From an uncultured Tateyamaria sp. (lineage in GTDB: Bacteria > Pseudomonadota > Alphaproteobacteria > Rhodobacterales > Rhodobacteraceae), in assembly GCF_947487805.1 (NCBI RefSeq), contig NZ_CANKXW010000006.1:124001-188000 (forward strand): a stretch of DNA of 64,000 nt, in the 5' to 3' direction. The notes beneath the pieces are model-generated. The model saw nothing but the letters and a program-made list of their open reading frames with translations, was not told the origin of the DNA and searched no databases. Both the position numbers and the translations under genes were made by a program. Shown here piece after piece: positions 33,206 to 40,143 of the stretch; within the stretch, counting starts at the first letter, position 1, and the number at the start of each line of letters is the position of its first letter.

Positions 33206-34409
33206 TGCACTGTTCCAAGGCCAGATCGACGCGCTCAAGGACGAGGGCAACTACCGCATCTTCGCGGAACTGGAACGCCGGGCCGGCGCATTCCCGCGCG
33301 CCAAATGCCACGATGACGACGCACCGGACGAAGTCACCGTGTGGTGCTCCAACGACTACCTCGGCATGGGCCAGCACGAAAGCGTCACACGCGCCATGAA
33401 AGACGCCGTCGACCTCTACGGCGCGGGCGCAGGCGGCACGCGCAACATCTCAGGCACCAACCACGCCCACAAACTGCTCGAGGCCGAGCTGGCCGACCTG
33501 CATGGCAAGGAAAGCGCGCTGCTCTTCACCTCCGGCTACGTGTCGAACTGGGCCGCGCTCTCCACGCTGGGCAGCCGACTGCCCGACGCCGTGATCCTCT
33601 CGGATGAACTCAACCACGCGAGCATGATCGAAGGCATCCGCCACGCCCGCTGCACCAAGGTCATCTGGAAACACAACGACCCCGAAGATCTCGACCGCAA
33701 GCTCGCAGCGCTCCCCGCCAACGCCCCCAAGATCGTGGCCTTTGAATCCGTCTATTCCATGGACGGCGACATCGCCCCCATCGCCGAAATCCTCGACGTC
33801 TGCGAAAAACACGGCGCGATGAGCTATATCGACGAAGTGCACGCGGTGGGCATGTACGGCCCCCGCGGTGGCGGCGTGGCCGAGCGTGAGGGCCTGATGG
33901 ACCGCATCACCCTGATCGAAGGGACACTGGGCAAGGCCTACGGCGTTGTCGGCGGCTACATCACCGGGTCCGAGGCGATGTGCGACTTCATCCGCTCATT
34001 TTCCTCCGGGTTCATCTTCACCACCGCCCTGCCCCCTGCCGTAGCGTCGGCCGCGCGCACCTCGATCCAGCACCTCAAGCAGTCCGACCAGGAACGCAAA
34101 CTGCAACGCGAACGCGTGGCCTACCTGCGCAAACGGCTGGACCAGGAAGGCATCCCGCATCTCGACAACCCGTCCCACATCATCCCCGTGATGATCAAGG
34201 ACCCGGTGAAATGCCGGATGCTGTCGGACTACCTGATGCAGCGCTACGGCATCTACGTCCAACCCATCAACTACCCCACCGTGCCCAAGGGCACCGAACG
34301 GCTGCGCTTTACCCCGTCGCCGCTGCACACGGTCGAGGACATCGAACACCTCGTCTACGCGCTCAAGGATCTGTGGAAACAATGCGCCATCAGCCACGCG
34401 GTGGCCTGA
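33195..34409 (+). CDS. hemA: 5-aminolevulinate synthase
   Basis: 404 residues, PLP enzyme of the alpha-oxoamine synthase family. The PLP lysine is Lys247 in [22 protein letters not shown] (residues 77-90) and [13 protein letters not shown] (213-225) are characteristic. It condenses glycine and succinyl-CoA, the first step of tetrapyrrole synthesis in alphaproteobacteria. AAGGGGGA precedes the ATG. Linked to the puh operon as in Rhodobacter. Confidence 0.96.
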   Translation: MDFDALFQGQIDALKDEGNYRIFAELERRAGAFPRAKCHDDDAPDEVTVWCSNDYLGMGQHESVTRAMKDAVDLYGAGAGGTRNISGTNHAHKLLEAELADLHGKESALLFTSGYVSNWAALSTLGSRLPDAVILSDELNHASMIEGIRHARCTKVIWKHNDPEDLDRKLAALPANAPKIVAFESVYSMDGDIAPIAEILDVCEKHGAMSYIDEVHAVGMYGPRGGGVAEREGLMDRITLIEGTLGKAYGVVGGYITGSEAMCDFIRSFSSGFIFTTALPPAVASAARTSIQHLKQSDQERKLQRERVAYLRKRLDQEGIPHLDNPSHIIPVMIKDPVKCRMLSDYLMQRYGIYVQPINYPTVPKGTERLRFTPSPLHTVEDIEHLVYALKDLWKQCAISHAVA

Positions 34410-34423
34410 TCAAACCGTCTCGA

Positions 34424-34454
34424 GGGGGGAAATCCCGTTCACTTTTCCCCCCTT
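34424..34454 (+). terminator. Stem-loop after hemA
   Basis: Stem GGGGGGAAA/TTTCCCCCC with an 11-nt loop just downstream of hemA. It lacks a true T tract, so it may terminate partially or protect the hemA message. Confidence 0.4.
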
Positions 34455-34462
34455 GCCGCGCA

Positions 34463-34488
34463 TCAAGTCAAAGTTACTGTTGACTTGA
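34463..34488. promoter_or_regulatory. Inverted repeat upstream of cycA
   Basis: TCAAGTCAA and TTGACTTGA separated by 8 nt, 47 nt before the cycA start. It is a perfect 9-bp dyad, unlike the TGT-N12-ACA sites. It overlaps a possible TTGACT -35 element, so it is probably an operator. Confidence 0.5.
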
Positions 34489-34535
34489 AGGGCAAACCGC
34501 TACGTTCATGACAAAGAACCACGAAGGAGACACCC

Positions 34536-34976
34536 ATGTTCCGCACACTCGCCATCATGGCCGCCACAACCCTCGCCGCCCCGGCCTTTGCCGACGGTCA
34601 CGCCTCGGGCGACGCCGCCGCCGGTGAAAAAGCATTCCGCCAGTGCATTTCCTGCCACGTCGTCGTCGACGACGCAGGCGAGACACTCGCCGGCAAAAAG
34701 GCCAAGACCGGCCCCAACCTCTACGGCATCGTGGGCGGCAACTTCGGCATGGTCGACGGCTTCCGCTATTCCGACATCAACCAGCTCGCCGCTGGCATGG
34801 AAGACCTCAAGGTCACCGAAGAAGTCTTCGTGGCCTACGTTCAGGACCCCACCGGTTACCTGCGTGAGGCAACAGGCGACAGCGGCCGGTCGAAAATGAC
34901 CTACAAGGTCCGCAAGGAAGAGGACGCGGTGAACATCTACGCCTACCTCGCCTCGCTCCAGCCCGTCGCCGAATAA
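34536..34976 (+). CDS. cycA: Cytochrome c2-type soluble electron carrier
   Basis: 146 residues with a signal peptide (cleavage likely after AFA, residue 19), heme motif CISCH at 37-41 and axial Met121 (SKMTYK). Periplasmic class I cytochrome c that can reduce the photo-oxidised reaction centre (through PufC) and work in respiration. GAAGGAG lies 7 nt before the ATG. It has its own upstream palindrome and terminator and closes the hemA side of the superoperon. Confidence 0.92.
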   Translation: MFRTLAIMAATTLAAPAFADGHASGDAAAGEKAFRQCISCHVVVDDAGETLAGKKAKTGPNLYGIVGGNFGMVDGFRYSDINQLAAGMEDLKVTEEVFVAYVQDPTGYLREATGDSGRSKMTYKVRKEEDAVNIYAYLASLQPVAE

Positions 34977-35006
34977 TCGCACCCTTCACAGGGTCAAAGA
35001 CATCAA

Positions 35007-35039
35007 AGCCGCCGGTGAGGTCCTCCCGGCGGCTTTTTT
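35007..35039 (+). terminator. Rho-independent terminator of cycA
   Basis: Perfect 9-bp stem AGCCGCCGG/CCGGCGGCT followed by T6. Confidence 0.9.
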
Positions 35040-35067
35040 GCGTCCTCCAGTGGCGCTCCTGACGGCA

Positions 35068-35136
35068 GGTGGGCACATTGCCCACCCTACCCCCTACAGG
35101 CACCGCTTGCGTAGGGTGGGCAATGTGCCCACCACC
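35068..35136. repeat. Pair of GGTGGGCA-type palindromic repeats
   Basis: GGTGGGCACATTGCCCACCC then, 20 nt later in the opposite sense, GTAGGGTGGGCAATGTGCCC. Each unit is itself a palindrome and the pair forms a large hairpin. Same family at 41818, 45198 and 55290. Confidence 0.85.
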
Positions 35137-35147
35137 CCCTCAGGGTC

Positions 35148-35648
35148 TCAGGCCAACATCGGCAGGTCCGTGGCCTCCGGCTCTGCCCCCGCCGCCGTCA
35201 GCATCCCGTGGATCTGTCCCCGGTGGTGGGTCTGGTGGTTGAACAGATGGGCAAAGCAGACCGTCGCAGGCTTCTCCACCCGCACCTCTCCCCCACCCGG
35301 ATACCACGCGATGACCTCGTTCAGGTCATCTGCATCCAGCGCATCGGCCCAGGCCTCGATGGTGGCATCCTGCGCCGCCCGCCGCGCCTTGAATACATCC
35401 CAGTCGCCCGGTTCGGTCAGCGAGACGTCCATGTCCCGCTCGGGCCGCGTATTGCCCGCAAATCGCGCCAGCCACAGCGCGTCGTCCCACAACAGGTGAT
35501 TGAACGTGGCCGCGATGGAGCCAAAAAACGCCCCCCGATCCATCCAGCGTTCGGACGGGGCCAACCCATCCGCCGCCGTCACCAGCGATCCATTTTGCCA
35601 TGTGTTGTACCGCGCCATCAGGCGCAGGTGGGTCAGCATCGCATCCAT
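35148..35648 (-). CDS. DinB-family protein
   Basis: 166 residues of the DinB/YfiT four-helix-bundle fold. Metal-ligand histidines are seen at FNHLLWDD (about residue 50) and FNHQTHHRGQIHGML near residues 136-150. DinB proteins are often metal-dependent thiol transferases, but the substrate is unknown. Start MDAMLTHLRLMARYNTWQNG at 35648. It lies between cycA and the replication initiator and reads away from the putative origin; nothing suggests a photosynthesis role. Confidence 0.88.
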   Translation of the reverse strand: MDAMLTHLRLMARYNTWQNGSLVTAADGLAPSERWMDRGAFFGSIAATFNHLLWDDALWLARFAGNTRPERDMDVSLTEPGDWDVFKARRAAQDATIEAWADALDADDLNEVIAWYPGGGEVRVEKPATVCFAHLFNHQTHHRGQIHGMLTAAGAEPEATDLPMLA

Positions 35649-35696
35649 ATGTCAGCCTCCCGTGCGCCCGCCAAAAGGGCACCCTTTACGTCCAAT

Positions 35697-36392
35697 TCAC
35701 GTAATGATCCGCACCTCGGTCACATCCCCATCCACCTCGCGACAGGCCCCCAGCAGCCGCCGTTCCAGATGGGTCTGCACATAGGCCCCGTGAAACCGCG
35801 ACGGCGCTCGCAGGGTCAACCGTCCCCCGGCCCGCTCCACACGCTCCAGCCCCGCAATCCACGACGCATAAAGTCCCGCATCCTCGCCATGCAGCACCGC
35901 CTGCGCCAGCGCCCATTCCGTGCCCGCGCTCAGATCCGGCGCACGCACATCCCCCTTCACGGGCATCGGCACCACCTTGGCCGTCTCCGGCTCTGCCGCG
36001 CCCATCCGCAATTCGAAATCCGGCCCGACAGCGGCCCAATACGCCTCCGTATCCTGCAACATGCGTTCCAGGTCCAACCCGTGCTCCGTCACCCTGCCCC
36101 GTGCGCCCTGCCGTTTGACCACCAGCCAGCCCCGCGCGCGCAGCAGCGCCATCTCCCGCTTCACCGTCCGCTCGTCCACCGACCATAGACGCGCAATTTC
36201 GCGCTGCCCCACCGCCAGTTCATCCCGCGCCCAGTTGTAGCGCGCCGTCATCAGCGTCAGCAGCCGCAGAACCCGCCGTTGGTCATGTTTGCCCTGCGCC
36301 AGCGCATAGGCACCCAAGGCTGTGATGATGTCATATTTGCGCGCAGACGCGCCCCGGCCCACCGGCCTCAGCGTTTGCATAACTGCCCTCAT
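35697..36392 (-). CDS. DnaA-like plasmid replication initiator (wHTH plus DnaA N-terminal-like domain)
   Basis: 231 residues. The N-terminal half (about 20-110) looks like a winged helix with ELAVGQREIARLWSVDERTV then KREMALLRARGW. The C-terminal 75 residues (EWALAQAVLHGEDAGLYASW, then RLTLRAPSRFHGAYVQTHLE) match the pattern of the DnaA N-terminal oligomerisation domain, W-x-x-pl, L-x-L-x-aP-x-F. There is no AAA+ P-loop. Such DnaA-like initiators next to parAB define a plasmid type known in Rhodobacterales. It is divergent from parA across the putative origin. The start could also be the ATG at 36380. Confidence 0.75.
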   Translation of the reverse strand: MRAVMQTLRPVGRGASARKYDIITALGAYALAQGKHDQRRVLRLLTLMTARYNWARDELAVGQREIARLWSVDERTVKREMALLRARGWLVVKRQGARGRVTEHGLDLERMLQDTEAYWAAVGPDFELRMGAAEPETAKVVPMPVKGDVRAPDLSAGTEWALAQAVLHGEDAGLYASWIAGLERVERAGGRLTLRAPSRFHGAYVQTHLERRLLGACREVDGDVTEVRIIT

Positions 36393-36857
36393 TTCTCGAA
36401 AATGTCCGGGCTGCCCCGGATCACACCTGCCGACGGTTGGTTTTCCACGGTTCTGGCCGCTTTTCCGTCTCTGCCTCTGATTTGCGTCCGATCCCCCGAT
36501 TCTGTCAAGGGGGCATGTGGATAACCCCTGTTCCCAATCCTGTTTCGAATAGAAATCTGGGTATTATTGGTATTGGGGGACACATAGGCTGTCCCCTATT
36601 TTCGCCCCTTTGTCACCCTATGGGATGTGGTCCGCAAAAACCTGTCCCCAAAATATGGCGGCGGTCGCTGCGTTCACCGAATCTCCATATTCCCGCAGTC
36701 CCACAGGACTCACACCCATTCTGTCCCCGCGGGGACAACCATAATCCCCTTTTGCTTTTTCCGCAAAACCGGCGTAAATCTGGAATTGAGCAGAATTAGC
36801 GTCCCCGCGGGGACAAACACCACCTGTCCCCGCGGGGACACGCATCACAGGCAGCGC
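36393..36857. other. Putative replication origin and partition-site region
   Basis: 465-nt gap between the divergent initiator and parA with no credible gene. It holds a perfect DnaA box (TGTGGATAA, 36516-36524), an A/T-rich stretch (about 36541-36575) in a GC-rich genome, two outward-facing half sites GGGGACA and TGTCCCC (36576-36596), another TGTCCCC at 36643, and three copies of the palindrome TGTCCCCGCGGGGACA (one with one mismatch). This is what a plasmid origin with an adjacent centromere looks like, but function is inferred. Confidence 0.6.
36722..36840. repeat. Three TGTCCCCGCGGGGACA palindromes (putative parS) before parA
   Basis: Perfect copies at 36722-36737 and 36825-36840; the copy at 36800-36815 has C instead of the first T. 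They lie in the 5' untranslated region of parA. Confidence 0.85.
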
Positions 36858-38162
36858 ATGTTCACACATTCCGACCTCGCCCAACTCCAGGCCCAGTCCC
36901 TGAAAATGCAGGGCTTCATCCGCCAGCAAACCTACTCGCCCCAAAGCGAAAAGACCCTGCGCCGCTTCTCCAGCTGGGAGGTGGCGGAACTCATCTTCAA
37001 GGCCAACCAATCCACCCTGCGCGGCCGCCTCGCCGCCGACCCCTCCCTGCCCCAAGGCACAGTCGAGGAGGACGGCCGCCAACGCTGGTACTCCCTCGAC
37101 GAGATCAACGAGTTGCGCCGCCGCATCAAGGTCAACCGCAAGACCCTGATGCCCTACCGCCCGGCGAACAAACGCGCCATCCGCGCCGCCATCGCCAACT
37201 TCAAAGGGGGGGCCGGTAAATCCACCACCGCCCTGCACTTCGCCCACGCCGCCGCCCTCGACGGCTACCGCGTGCTCTGTGTCGACTTCGACCCGCAGGC
37301 GACACTCAGCCACTCCATGGGCCTCTCGGACGTGGCCGAGGAATACACCGTCTGGGGCATCATGGCCCGCGACTTGGGCCATGAAACCGACCGCATGAAC
37401 TCCGCCCTTCAGGGCGCGGAATCCGGCACCGCCCTGCCCCAGCGCAAACTGCCCGCGGCGATCACCGACATGGGGCTGAACGACCTGCGCGCCTCCGACT
37501 TCATCAAGCCCACGAACTGGCCCACCATCGACATCGTGCCGTCCTGCGCCAATGCGGCCTTTGTCGAATTCGCCTCCGCCCAGTACCGGCACATCAACCC
37601 CGAATGGTCGTTCTTTGCCGCTGTCTCTCGCTTTCTCGATCAACTCAGCCCAGACGCATACGACCTCATCATCTTCGACTGCCCACCGGCCATCGGCTAC
37701 CAATCCATGAACGCAGTCTTTGCCGCCGACGTGCTCTACATTCCGTCCGGCCCCGGCTACTGGGAATACGATTCCACCACATCCTTCATCGGCCAGCTCT
37801 CCGAGGCGCTCGAGGATCTCAGCCGCTTCAACGGCCTTGTCCCCGCGGGGACAATGGGCCTGCCCAAGTCGTTCCTCGACCTCCGCTTCCTGCTGACCCG
37901 CTACGAGCCGGGCAACGAATTGCACCGCGCCATGCACGGCGCGTTCCAAAAAGTCTTCGGCGACCGCGTCTGCGAACACCCGATCGAGATGACCCGCGCC
38001 GTCGAACAATCGGGTCGCTTTCTCAGCAGCATCTATGAAATTGATTACCGGGACATGACCAGAGAGACCTGGCGCCGCGCCCGCGCGTCTTTCGACCGGG
38101 CGTACGACGAATTCAAAACAAATCTGGGCCAGGCCTGGGACAATCTGGAGGATGAGGCATGA
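36858..38162 (+). CDS. parA: Plasmid partition ATPase ParA
   Basis: 434 residues. An N-terminal helix-turn-helix region (about 30-90, FSSWEVAELIFKANQSTLRG) is followed by the deviant Walker A motif KGGAGKS (116-122) and DFDPQATLS, as in type Ia ParA/RepA partition ATPases with a DNA-binding extension. The ATG at 36858 starts after the palindromes; the upstream open frame from 36627 would translate the palindromes and is rejected. One palindrome (37838-37853) lies inside the gene and encodes LVPAGT (about 327-332). Overlaps parB by ATGA. Confidence 0.88.
   Translation: MFTHSDLAQLQAQSLKMQGFIRQQTYSPQSEKTLRRFSSWEVAELIFKANQSTLRGRLAADPSLPQGTVEEDGRQRWYSLDEINELRRRIKVNRKTLMPYRPANKRAIRAAIANFKGGAGKSTTALHFAHAAALDGYRVLCVDFDPQATLSHSMGLSDVAEEYTVWGIMARDLGHETDRMNSALQGAESGTALPQRKLPAAITDMGLNDLRASDFIKPTNWPTIDIVPSCANAAFVEFASAQYRHINPEWSFFAAVSRFLDQLSPDAYDLIIFDCPPAIGYQSMNAVFAADVLYIPSGPGYWEYDSTTSFIGQLSEALEDLSRFNGLVPAGTMGLPKSFLDLRFLLTRYEPGNELHRAMHGAFQKVFGDRVCEHPIEMTRAVEQSGRFLSSIYEIDYRDMTRETWRRARASFDRAYDEFKTNLGQAWDNLEDEA
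37838..37853. repeat. TGTCCCCGCGGGGACA palindrome inside parA
   Basis: Perfect 16-bp copy, translated as VPAGT in ParA. Confidence 0.9.
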
Positions 38163-39211
38163 GCAAGCGCCGCGTATTCGACATCGACTTTGAACCCGGC
38201 AGCGACGCGCCCGAACCTGCGGCCCCTGCCCCGGAGCCTGCGCGCCGTGGTCCCATGGCCTCTGCCATCTCGGAAAACGCCGAGGCGCTGACCGAACGCG
38301 CCGCCGCCGAGGCTGCGATTCGCGCCGAGAATGACCGCCTCGCCCATGAATACGTCTCGCTGAAACGCGACGGTGCCATCGTGGCGCGCGTGCCCCTCGG
38401 GGACGTCGCCATGACCAAGCTGACGCGCGACCGTGGCACCGGCAACGATCCCGATTTCGAAGAGCTGAAAACCTCGATCCGCGACCTGGGCCTGTCCAAC
38501 CCGATCCAGGTCGAGGACACCGGCGAAGGCTATGAACTGATCCAGGGCTTCCGCCGTCTCAAGGCGCACAAGGCGCTGTTCGAGGAAACCGGCGACGACC
38601 GGTTCGCCACCATCCCCGCCGTGCTGGTGGCCAAGGGCGAGGCGCTGGAAAAACTCTATCGCCGGATGGTCGACGAAAACCTGATCCGCCGCGACATCTC
38701 CTTTGCCGAGATGGGCCAGCTCGCCGCCGCCTATGCCAGCCAGATGGGGCTGGAGGTCAGCGACGCCATCGCCACGCTCTACGCCTCTGCGGGCCGCCAG
38801 AAACGCAGCTACATCGCCCATTTCGCGACGCTGATGTCCCTCATGGGACACAAGCTGCAATACCCCGAGGCGATCCCCCGGTCGCTGGGTCTGCGCCTCT
38901 CCAAGGCTTTTGTCGAAACGCCCAAAGTGCGGCAGCAGCTTGATGCGGTTCTGAACGCGCACCAACCCGAAACACCCGAGGCAGAGCTTGCCTTGCTCAG
39001 CCAGGTGTTGATGCCGCCCGCGGACAAGGCCGCGGCCGGGCCATCCGCCTCGTCCAAGACGACGCTGAAACTCAGCCGCAAGGAAGGCGCGGTCAAGGTT
39101 ACCGGGGCCAAGGGCAAGATCGAATTGCAGATGGATCGCGATTTTGGCGCGGTCGATCCCCGGCGGCTCGAGGTGGCGGTGCGGGCGATGCTGGACGAGT
39201 TGGGGCTGTGA
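38159..39211 (+). CDS. parB: Plasmid partition protein ParB (RepB-like)
   Basis: 350 residues. ParB/Srx-type N-terminal domain at about 85-165 (PDFEELKTSIRDLGLSNPIQ, then YELIQGFRRLKAHKALF) and a helix-turn-helix region (ISFAEMGQLAAAYASQMGLE) at about 180-200; the C-terminus (from about 300) probably dimerises. Expected to bind centromere sites; the palindromes flanking and surrounding the gene are the obvious candidates. ATGA overlap with parA; two palindromes follow its stop within 50 nt. Confidence 0.88.
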   Translation: MSKRRVFDIDFEPGSDAPEPAAPAPEPARRGPMASAISENAEALTERAAAEAAIRAENDRLAHEYVSLKRDGAIVARVPLGDVAMTKLTRDRGTGNDPDFEELKTSIRDLGLSNPIQVEDTGEGYELIQGFRRLKAHKALFEETGDDRFATIPAVLVAKGEALEKLYRRMVDENLIRRDISFAEMGQLAAAYASQMGLEVSDAIATLYASAGRQKRSYIAHFATLMSLMGHKLQYPEAIPRSLGLRLSKAFVETPKVRQQLDAVLNAHQPETPEAELALLSQVLMPPADKAAAGPSASSKTTLKLSRKEGAVKVTGAKGKIELQMDRDFGAVDPRRLEVAVRAMLDELGL

Positions 39212-39212
39212 T

Positions 39213-39258
39213 TGTCCCCGCGGGGACACGCGCGCATTGATCTGTCCCCGCGGGGACA
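39213..39258. repeat. Two TGTCCCCGCGGGGACA palindromes after parB
   Basis: Perfect copies at 39213-39228 and 39243-39258, 14 nt apart, between the convergent parB and bchO genes. Confidence 0.9.
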
Positions 39259-39267
39259 GATGCGTCT

Positions 39268-40140
39268 CTAACCCGTCATATCCTGGATAAGTTCGAGGAT
39301 CAGGCCCGCCACTTCGGCGGGCTTTTCTTCGTGCGCAAGGTGGCCGAGGCCCGGCAGGTTCGTGACGGTCGCATCGGCCATATCGCGCGCGGCATCCAAC
39401 GATACGGTGGGCGGCACGGTCTTGTCCCGCTCGCCCACGATAAACCGCACCGGCCCGTCATGTCCCGGCAGGGCGCGCAACAGCGGCGGCAGCTTCCATT
39501 GCGACATCATCAAAAGCGTGCCATTCACATGGTCCCGGTCGCCCACAAGGCAGCGGTACAGCTCCAGCCCTTCGGCATCCAGATTAGACCCTGTTGAGCC
39601 GATCAGAGCCTCGATCCGTGCAGGGTTGGCCGATGCGCCAGAGAACAGGCTGGCCGTGAACGGCATCGCCGCCAGCGCCTTGGCCATCACCGGAAAGACA
39701 AGGCCGGCCAGCCCCGGAAACTCACCCAAGGCGGCGTTGATCCCGATGACATTTGGCGTCTGTCCCCGCGGGGACAGATCGGCTTGCGCCATGCGCAGGG
39801 CAATCGCACACCCCGCCGAATGCCCGACGATTGTGGTGGGGCTCCAGCCCTCCTGCCCGCACAGCGCCGCGATGTCCGTGGCCATCGGGTCCAGCCCGCA
39901 ACGATGCCGCGCGCCCAGCTGTGTGAACCCCTGTCCCGGCAGGTCCAGCGCCACCACGTGATGCGAGGCCGCCAGCAGCGGGATAATGTGCCGGAACGAA
40001 TGCGTCGACCCGCCCGCGCCGTGCAGCAACAGGATCGTGTCACCCATCCCCGTTTCCTGGATATGCCACCGATGCACCGGCCCCTGTCCCCGCCGGGACA
40101 GCGTGGCGTTTGGCCAGGTGTCGATGTGATCCCACTGCAT
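39268..40140 (-). CDS. bchO: BchO, alpha/beta hydrolase of the bchID operon
   Basis: 290 residues. Alpha/beta hydrolase fold with oxyanion loop LLLHGAGGSTHSF (38-49), nucleophile elbow GHSAG (Ser108) and a C-terminal LGHLAHEEKP histidine. BchO is associated with magnesium chelatase genes, role not settled. Residues 122-127 (LSPRGQ) come from a perfect copy of the palindrome (39761-39776) and residues 14-19 (LSRRGQ) from a one-mismatch copy (40085-40100). Lies 3 nt downstream of bchD in crtA-bchI-bchD-bchO. Confidence 0.9.
   Translation of the reverse strand: MQWDHIDTWPNATLSRRGQGPVHRWHIQETGMGDTILLLHGAGGSTHSFRHIIPLLAASHHVVALDLPGQGFTQLGARHRCGLDPMATDIAALCGQEGWSPTTIVGHSAGCAIALRMAQADLSPRGQTPNVIGINAALGEFPGLAGLVFPVMAKALAAMPFTASLFSGASANPARIEALIGSTGSNLDAEGLELYRCLVGDRDHVNGTLLMMSQWKLPPLLRALPGHDGPVRFIVGERDKTVPPTVSLDAARDMADATVTNLPGLGHLAHEEKPAEVAGLILELIQDMTG
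39761..39776. repeat. TGTCCCCGCGGGGACA palindrome inside bchO
   Basis: Perfect 16-bp copy, translated on the minus strand as SPRGQ. Confidence 0.9.
40085..40100. repeat. One-mismatch palindrome inside bchO
   Basis: TGTCCCCGCCGGGACA, one base from the consensus, near the bchO start. A more decayed version may be at 40295-40310 in bchD. Confidence 0.6.
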
Positions 40141-40143
40141 CGC

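Noticed and set aside
36627-36857. N-terminal extension of parA by 77 codons
   Set aside because: It would translate the palindrome cluster as VPAGT and CPRGD peptides, has no ribosome site, and conserved ParA features begin after 36858.
35137-39260. Transposon or integrase borders around the replication module
   Set aside because: I looked for transposase, integrase, tRNA ends or direct repeats at the edges of the rep-par block and saw none; only the palindromic repeat families are present.
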